DNA of 64,000 bases from positions 75,183,628-75,247,627 of the forward strand of contig OY978525.1 of the NCBI GenBank assembly GCA_963854835.1, given 5' to 3'. The notes below the pieces were generated by a model, which saw only the letters and a program-made list of their open reading frames with translations, did not search any database and was not told the origin of the DNA. Below are positions 58,561-64,000 of this stretch, piece by piece. The position numbers and the translations under genes were made by a program. This stretch comes from Megamerina dolium (taxonomy: Eukaryota > Arthropoda > Insecta > Diptera > Megamerinidae). Every line of letters begins with the position of its first letter. Positions within the stretch are counted from its first letter, which is position 1.

Positions 58561-59057
58561 TCACGAAATAAAATTTATTCTAAATTTTGTTTCTAAGTAG
58601 TCATTTTCGAGACAAATGCCACAATTAGTGGATATTTTGGTCGTAGAGCTTAATATAAATTAATTTCATAACATCTAAGTGGGTTTTTTAAACATCTATG
58701 AAAACATAAAATATTGCTTTGAAATCTTGCAAAATGCATTTTGAAAATGTTGTGTACATGAGATATATTTCTGTGATATTAAAGTGGCAATCGGTGGTAA
58801 TCTTGCTTTCTCTTCTCTGAAGTTTATTTTTATATTATATTAATATATATTTTAGGGATTAACCGAATTAGATCACTTATCTGGGTACATTTTCGTCCCT
58901 CAAATCGTGTGTTAATTATTTGTTTGGTTGCAGAAATCTTCTACTTCCTTCCCCATAATAACATCACGCGTTATTTCAAGGATGTCTTAACCGTCCTAGA
59001 CTGAGAGCCCTACCCAATTCCCTACCCTTTGATAGCCACAATGAAGCATTTGCCTGT
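58561..59057. other. no supported gene; possible LOA-2 3' UTR at right
   Basis: AT-rich to about 58910; the last 150 bases precede the LOA-2 stop and are probably its 3' UTR. Confidence 0.4.
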
Positions 59058-61560
59058 CTACAAGTGGATAAGTTCTCCCATTTCGTGAGATGGGAGCTTC
59101 TGTGCCTCATTTTGTTCGACACCAATGAGTCCCTTCACCCACATTAGAGTAATCGCATTACTACGAGCACACCCATTAAGTTTCTGAACACATTCGAGCG
59201 CCAACTTAGAAGATACCGTAGGTTGTTGCAGTCGCCTGACCACCGCCTGGTTATCGAGTGCTAGCAAGATTTTCTTACCTTCCACCTTTCCATCCAGTAG
59301 ATGGTCTAGTGCATGCATTAGACCAAGCATTTCTGCTTGATAGACCGATACGTATCTTCCCAGATTCAAAGTGCATGCCAGTCCCAACTCATTAGAGAAG
59401 ATTCCAGCATTCGCCCTGCCATCCATTAATGAACCATCTGTAAAAATACTGATGTCATTTTCCTCACATACCTCGTGCGTGAGGCCGTCTTCAATGAGTA
59501 TTCTGTGTGACTTTCCAGTCATCTTCAGCCTACCCATTCCCTCCACTGGCATTTGCGCCTCCTTCACACTGCTATATACCAGGGACAGGATGCCCCTGTG
59601 CCCTCTCTCCATGCTAAATCCATACCAATTATTGGTTGTCTTCAGACGTAATGCTGTTAATGCCGCCGACTTCATAATATGCAAGTCCAACGGCAGCAGC
59701 CCCAGAAAAACTTCCAATGCTTCTACTGGGGTTGTCCGGATAGTACCGGTAATACCAATACAAGCCATTCTTTACCCCCATCTAACTAGCTTTCCGCGGT
59801 CTTTTGGGTGACCTTAGGCCACCAGACCACGGCAGCATACGCTATTAAAGGCCTTACCATCGTTGTGTAGATCCAGTGCGCTGCTCTGGGAGTAATTCCC
59901 CACATGAGACCGAACACTCTCTTACACTGATGCAATACCTGTTTGCCCTTCTGGATCTTGTAATCGACGTGACTATTCCAAGTCAGCTTGTTATCCAGGA
60001 TGACACTTAGAGACTTTATTTCCTTGGAGACGTTAATATTTGGTCCAACAAGCCTAAGGGGGTCTATTGTTAGCCCAGTCCTCCTTTTAGTAAAGAGTAC
60101 TGTTTTCGACTTACTAGCATTTACAGAGTGCACCTCTCATGGTATCATAAATAGTGTCCAGGAACTTACCGCTATGTCATCTGCATACCCGACGGTGTGT
60201 ATTCCTTTTGAGTCCAGAAGCTGGAACATCGACCGTGATGTTCCAAAGGATGGGCAATAGTACGCTCTCCTATGGACACCCTTTGACTAGCCTACCTCTG
60301 AGTCTGTAACTCCCATTTTGAAAGTTTATTGCCCTATTACTTAGGATGCTCTCCACCCACGATATAATCGTTGCATCAAGGGCCATCCTTAGCTTATAGA
60401 AACCAAAATATCGAAAGCACCTTCTATATCCATAAAAGTAGACATAAATATTTCTCCACAAAACAGTTCCCTCTCCGCTACGCGAACGAGTTCGTGCAGG
60501 GCCGTTTCAGGAGATTTGGGAGCTTTGTATGCGTGCTCAGTGGTTTTGTCAGAAGCGTTGTCCTTCCATGTAGTCCGCCAGTACTCTCTCCATACATTTA
60601 AGCAGAAAGGAGGTCAAGCTAACCGGCGGGAAATATTTATCCTCTGAGTAGTCTCTTTTTCCTGGCTTTGGAAGAAAGGAAACCTTAGTCTCTCTTCCAT
60701 TGAGTCGGGATATACAATGTAGCCAGGCAAGTAATGAATGTTCCCAGAAGCCTACCGAGCTTCTGCTCCCCACTGAAGTAGGGCTGGAAATATCCCGTCT
60801 GTACCCGCTGTTTCAAGAGAAACGCTTAATGGCGTTTATCACTCCATCTCTGGTAACTATCCTTTCAGCTTCCAATCTTTCATCCCTGTTTGCTCGCGGG
60901 TGGCTTCCCACGGATCTTCCGATCTAAAGCTTCCTGGAAAATGCACCTCCATCAGGTATTTCAATGACCCTCCGCTTGTCTCCGATCCCTCCACGTTTTC
61001 CTTTTACGGTTGCGTAGAGTCTTCTCAAGTCAAAGAAAAGGGAGCTGAACTCCCTTTTCTTTGACTTGTAGTCATCCCACGTGTTCGGGTTCCCTCTCAT
61101 GTGACGATTAAAAGCCTTCCTTGTCTCCTTTTTCATGGATTCCAGTTCCCCATTCCAACATGGAGTGGGATCTCCTTCGTCCACCACCGTCATGGGACGT
61201 GAAGCTTCAAATGCTTTGATCATGGCTGAGCTGATAGCCCTCACCTGATACTCAACATCTGCAGTTGTTCAAGGTCTCTTAAATCTCCCTGGCAATAATT
61301 CCTCAAGAACTTCGCAGTACCTTGTACAAGCCATTCGTTTCGGTATTCTTACCATTCTACAGTCGTTCCTATGTCTTTTATCGGACGTAACCCCAAACTG
61401 AATGGCCCTGTGGTCCGACATGGTTAGTCTATCCACAACCCTCCAATCCAAAATCCTGTCCAACATTTTGACATTCATCAGGGTAACATCAATGACCTCG
61501 CAACGACGTGCGTCGGCAAAGGTCGGTTCTGTTCCCTTATTATGACAAGATACCATAGAT
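59058..61560 (-). pseudogene. LOA-type LINE with RNase H (LOA-2), decayed
   Basis: Pieces in order on the minus strand. Endonuclease end: CHNKGTEPTFADARRCEVID and LTMSDHRAIQFGV (61269-61556). Linker: TPCWNGELESMKKETRKAFN. RT: RETKVSFLPKPGKRDYSEDK and LTSFLLKCMERVLADYM (60549-60773), a palm piece, and an intact GYADDIAV near 60180, then KTVLFTKRRTG and RPLIAYAAVVWW (59786-60133). RNase H (59058-59768): FTDGSLMDGRANAGIFS, VYQAEMLGLMHAL, LALDNQAVV and LMWVKGLIGVEQNEAQKL, where the usual His of the GH motif is Leu. RT followed by RNase H is typical of the LOA/I group. Many frameshifts; the 5' part is cut at the mariner. Confidence 0.82.
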
Positions 61561-61629
61561 AATAATAATAATATACGAGGGCGGATTGATAATGAAGCTA
61601 CCTAAGTAGGAAAAAATCATTTTTTTTTG

Positions 61630-62909
61630 TCAAAAACCATTTATTTTCCTACATAGTCTCCTACACTTAGTAAGACGATATTCCAACTTTTTTATACCAT
61701 TTGAATAATACGATTTCGGGAACCCCTCAAAATACGCGTTAGTTTCGGTAATCACTTCTTCGTTTGAGATGAATCTTTTTCCTGCGAGCCATTTTTTCAA
61801 GTTTGGAAACAGGAAAAAGTCACTAGGAGCTAAATCTGGACTATAAGGTGGATGATCAACCAATTCAAAGTGTATTATATGTAATTTTAGCATCGTATCT
61901 AATGCTGTGTGACCATTTGAATAATACGATTTCGGGAACCCCTCAAAATACGCGTTAGTTTCGGTAATCACTTCTTCGTTTGAGATGAATCTTTTTCCTG
62001 CGAGCCATTTTTTCAAGTTTGGAAACAGGAAAAAGTCACTAGGAGCTAAATCTGGACTATAAGGTGGATGATCAACCAATTCAAAGTGTATTATATGTAA
62101 TTTTAGCATCGTATCTAATGCTGTGTGACCCGGTGCGTTGGCTTGAAGAAAGAGTACTTTTTTCATCTTTATATGTGGTCGTTTTTTCTTGATTGCATCA
62201 TTCAATTGATCCAATAATGCACGATAAGACTTTCCTGTGATTGTGGATCCTTTTTCAAGTAAATTGATAAGCAATATTCCGAGTGCATCCCAAAATACAG
62301 TGGCCATTACCATGCCAGCCGATCTCACTGCCTTCGCCTTCTTCGAAGCACTTCCACTAGCTTCCACCCATTGTTTCGATTGATTTTTGGTTTCAGGTGT
62401 GTAGTGGTGGACCCACGTTTCATCAACAGGTATTAATCGACTCCAAAAATCAACAGGATTACGCTTTATCATGTCCAAACACCGCTGTGAAGTGGTCTCT
62501 CGAACTCGTTTTTGTTCGACACTGAGCAAACGCGGCCCCCTTCTTGCCGATAGCTTATTCATATGCAAATGTTCATGCAAAATGTTGAACACACGTTCAT
62601 ATGAGATGTTTACCATTTCAACAATCTCACGCAACTTGACGCGACGATCATTCTTAACGATATCGAGGATTTTCTTGATATTTTTTCAGTAACCACCTCT
62701 TTTGGCCTTCCTGTTGATGGCATTGTTGCAGTGCTTGTTCGGCCGCGTTTAAATTCAGCAATCCGATATTTTACCACGTAATCTGACGGAGCAGACTCAC
62801 CGTAATGTTTATTGAGCTTTTCTTTTGTCGCTTTCGCCGTTTTCCCTTTAAAATAATAGTGTTTAATCACTGCACGAAATTCCCTTTTTGCATTTTTCAA
62901 GAAACACAA
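61630..62909 (-). pseudogene. mariner-3 transposase with duplicated catalytic end
   Basis: Starts MCFLKNAKREFRAVIKHYYF; helix-turn-helix region with KYRIAEFKRGRTSTAT. A one-base loss near 62680 shifts the frame, which then stays open from 62634 with LREIVEMVNIS-like sequence, LHEHLHMNKLSARRGPRLLS and the first Asp in PVDETWVHHYT. The second catalytic motif reads LFLQANAPGHTA, with Ala instead of Asp (GCC for GAC/GAT). The third, SPDLAPSDFFLFP, occurs twice because 72 codons (HTALDTMLKL to YYSNG) are duplicated in tandem and in frame. It has lost a catalytic residue and is inactive as a transposase, though its DNA-binding part could still bind the ends. Confidence 0.9.
61698..62129 (-). repeat. 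216-bp in-frame tandem duplication
   Basis: The two units are offset by exactly 216 bases (72 codons) and look identical. They span the third catalytic motif of mariner-3. Confidence 0.93.
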
Positions 62910-63069
62910 AAGTTGGTTATTTTAAACGACTACAACAAATAAACTAATCGATGAATTTGGGTGAAATTTTAACAGTTGACGTTTGACAGATCGCAATTAA
63001 AAAAAAAAGTTTTGTGTTTGTGCTGCCTTTTTCGTACTTAGGTAGCTTCTTTATCAATCCGCCCTCGTA

Positions 63070-64000
63070 TTTTCAATAAATTTTTTTTATATTTTTCCAG
63101 AAACGGGTGTTCAAATTTATGAAATCATTTTCTTTCCATCAAAATTGCTTGTAGTAAAATTTTAACGGTTTAACCCATTGATGACGATGCTTTAAGTTAC
63201 CATGATTTAACCCATTAGTACCTAATTTTATTTATTTTATTTATAATTATTTATAATTTATAAACTAGTGACCAGGATAACATCAACTGAACACAAACGT
63301 TTGTTTTTAAAACTTTCGCTTCAATATGAACGTTTTAGATTCTTATTAATTGATTTTAATATTTTTGATTTTGATTAAATTTATTAATGAAAAATAAGTG
63401 AGTTTAAGTTACAATACATGTAGATGAAAAAATCTCTACGTTTCAATATAAAAAATATTAGGTAACTTCACATTAAGCTTGTTACTTCGTTGGTCCGCTA
63501 CTTTGCCTATTTTTTGTGTATTTTATTTTTGTAAAATTATCGAATTTTCGAAAATACATACGCATTAAAACTACCAAGTAACGAAATAGCGAGCTTTGTG
63601 TGAAGTCACTTATTAAGTTTTATAGATATAACGAAGTATTTTGCCATATACAAAATCTTTCTAATTGCCTGAAACTTGATTGTCCTACGTTGATAAAGTA
63701 CGTTTTAAAATTTTTGAAAGCAGGGTTCAAATTTCAATTTTTCGTTGTTTTAAACTGGAACAAATCCTCAAATTTACTAGCAAGCATTTTTTTTTTTTGG
63801 TTTGAAATATCACGTGTCACATATTTCGTCTTTTTAATACTGTAAACAATGCGTTTTTTTGTTGCACAATTATTATAAGTATCGTACACGTGATAGAAGT
63901 AACACTTCTTAAAAAATCCAAATCAGCTATTAACACCAACGTGTATGAATTCACCTTGGATTTAGTCAAAATTAATCGTTCCCGTATACACATGTAGAAG
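63070..64000. other. no supported gene
   Basis: AT-rich. An 81-codon frame at 63600-63845 has no recognisable domain. Nothing else seen to the window end. Confidence 0.5.

Larger units (their letters stand above)
61576..63067 (-). mobile_element. mariner element with intact ends (mariner-3)
   Basis: Inverted terminal repeats of about 33 bases (CGAGGGCGGATTGATAATGA at the left, with one mismatch at the right) and TA on both sides (61574-61575 and 63068-63069). It carries a single minus-strand transposase gene. Confidence 0.92.

Noticed and set aside
63600..63845. 81-codon frame near the window end
   Set aside because: Phe/Leu/Lys-rich translation of AT-rich DNA without motif.

Overview
This 64-kb window looks like transposon-packed, AT-rich chromatin from a dipteran insect, probably a brachyceran fly. 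The evidence is the mix of element families: rosa-type DD41D mariner, Jockey, LOA, R1 and RTE LINEs, Gypsy and errantivirus-like LTR elements, BEL/Pao, long-TIR Tc1, and tRNA-derived SINEs. The species assignment is inference. I find no convincing host gene. Almost every recognisable coding stretch belongs to a mobile element, most are broken, and elements are repeatedly nested inside one another.

Layout. 1-5.1 kb: a BEL/Pao remnant (integrase end plus 3' flank) is split by a Gypsy/errantivirus-like element with CGCG target duplications, and that element is split by an intact rosa-type mariner. 5.6-10 kb: a second gypsy-group element (minus strand; gag, protease, RT, RNase H) carries a second mariner and a SINE. 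10.4-14.3 kb: a Gypsy element with two LTRs, ATAT target duplications and a tRNA-Leu primer site, whose Gag starts with a SAP-like domain and which has no protease, RT or RNase H. 14.4-18.6 kb: an apparently intact two-ORF Jockey-like LINE. 19.5-20.5 kb: LINE and SINE fragments around a TA microsatellite. 21.5-25.1 kb: two decayed R1-like LINEs in series. 25.6-27.35 kb: gypsy integrase and possible env. 27.35-29.2 kb: 5' part of a LOA-type LINE.

29.2-43.8 kb is a composite block. It holds further copies of the SAP-Gag Gypsy family (D, B, C and a solo LTR), a Tc1 element, an RTE LINE inside the LTR shared by copies B and C, and a deleted errantivirus that keeps a canonical -1 frameshift heptamer at its gag-pol junction. 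Long (TA)n tracts repeatedly abut the element ends. 44-50 kb: mariner, Tc1 and Gypsy fragments and a SINE. 51-59 kb: 5'-truncated RTE copies, a tandem tRNA-like repeat and TA microsatellites. 59-63 kb: a LOA LINE with RNase H, and a mariner whose transposase has a 216-bp in-frame internal duplication.

Functionally the elements form a mobilisation ecology. Potential suppliers of enzymes are the mariner copy at 2.0-3.3 kb and the Jockey element. Dependants are the SINEs, the RT-less Gypsy family and the inactivated transposons. The most unusual item is the SAP-Gag Gypsy family. It persists in several derivatives that lack all reverse-transcription enzymes but keep Gag, LTRs, primer site and integrase parts. 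One copy carries an uninterrupted 421-codon SAP/coiled-coil/integrase fusion.
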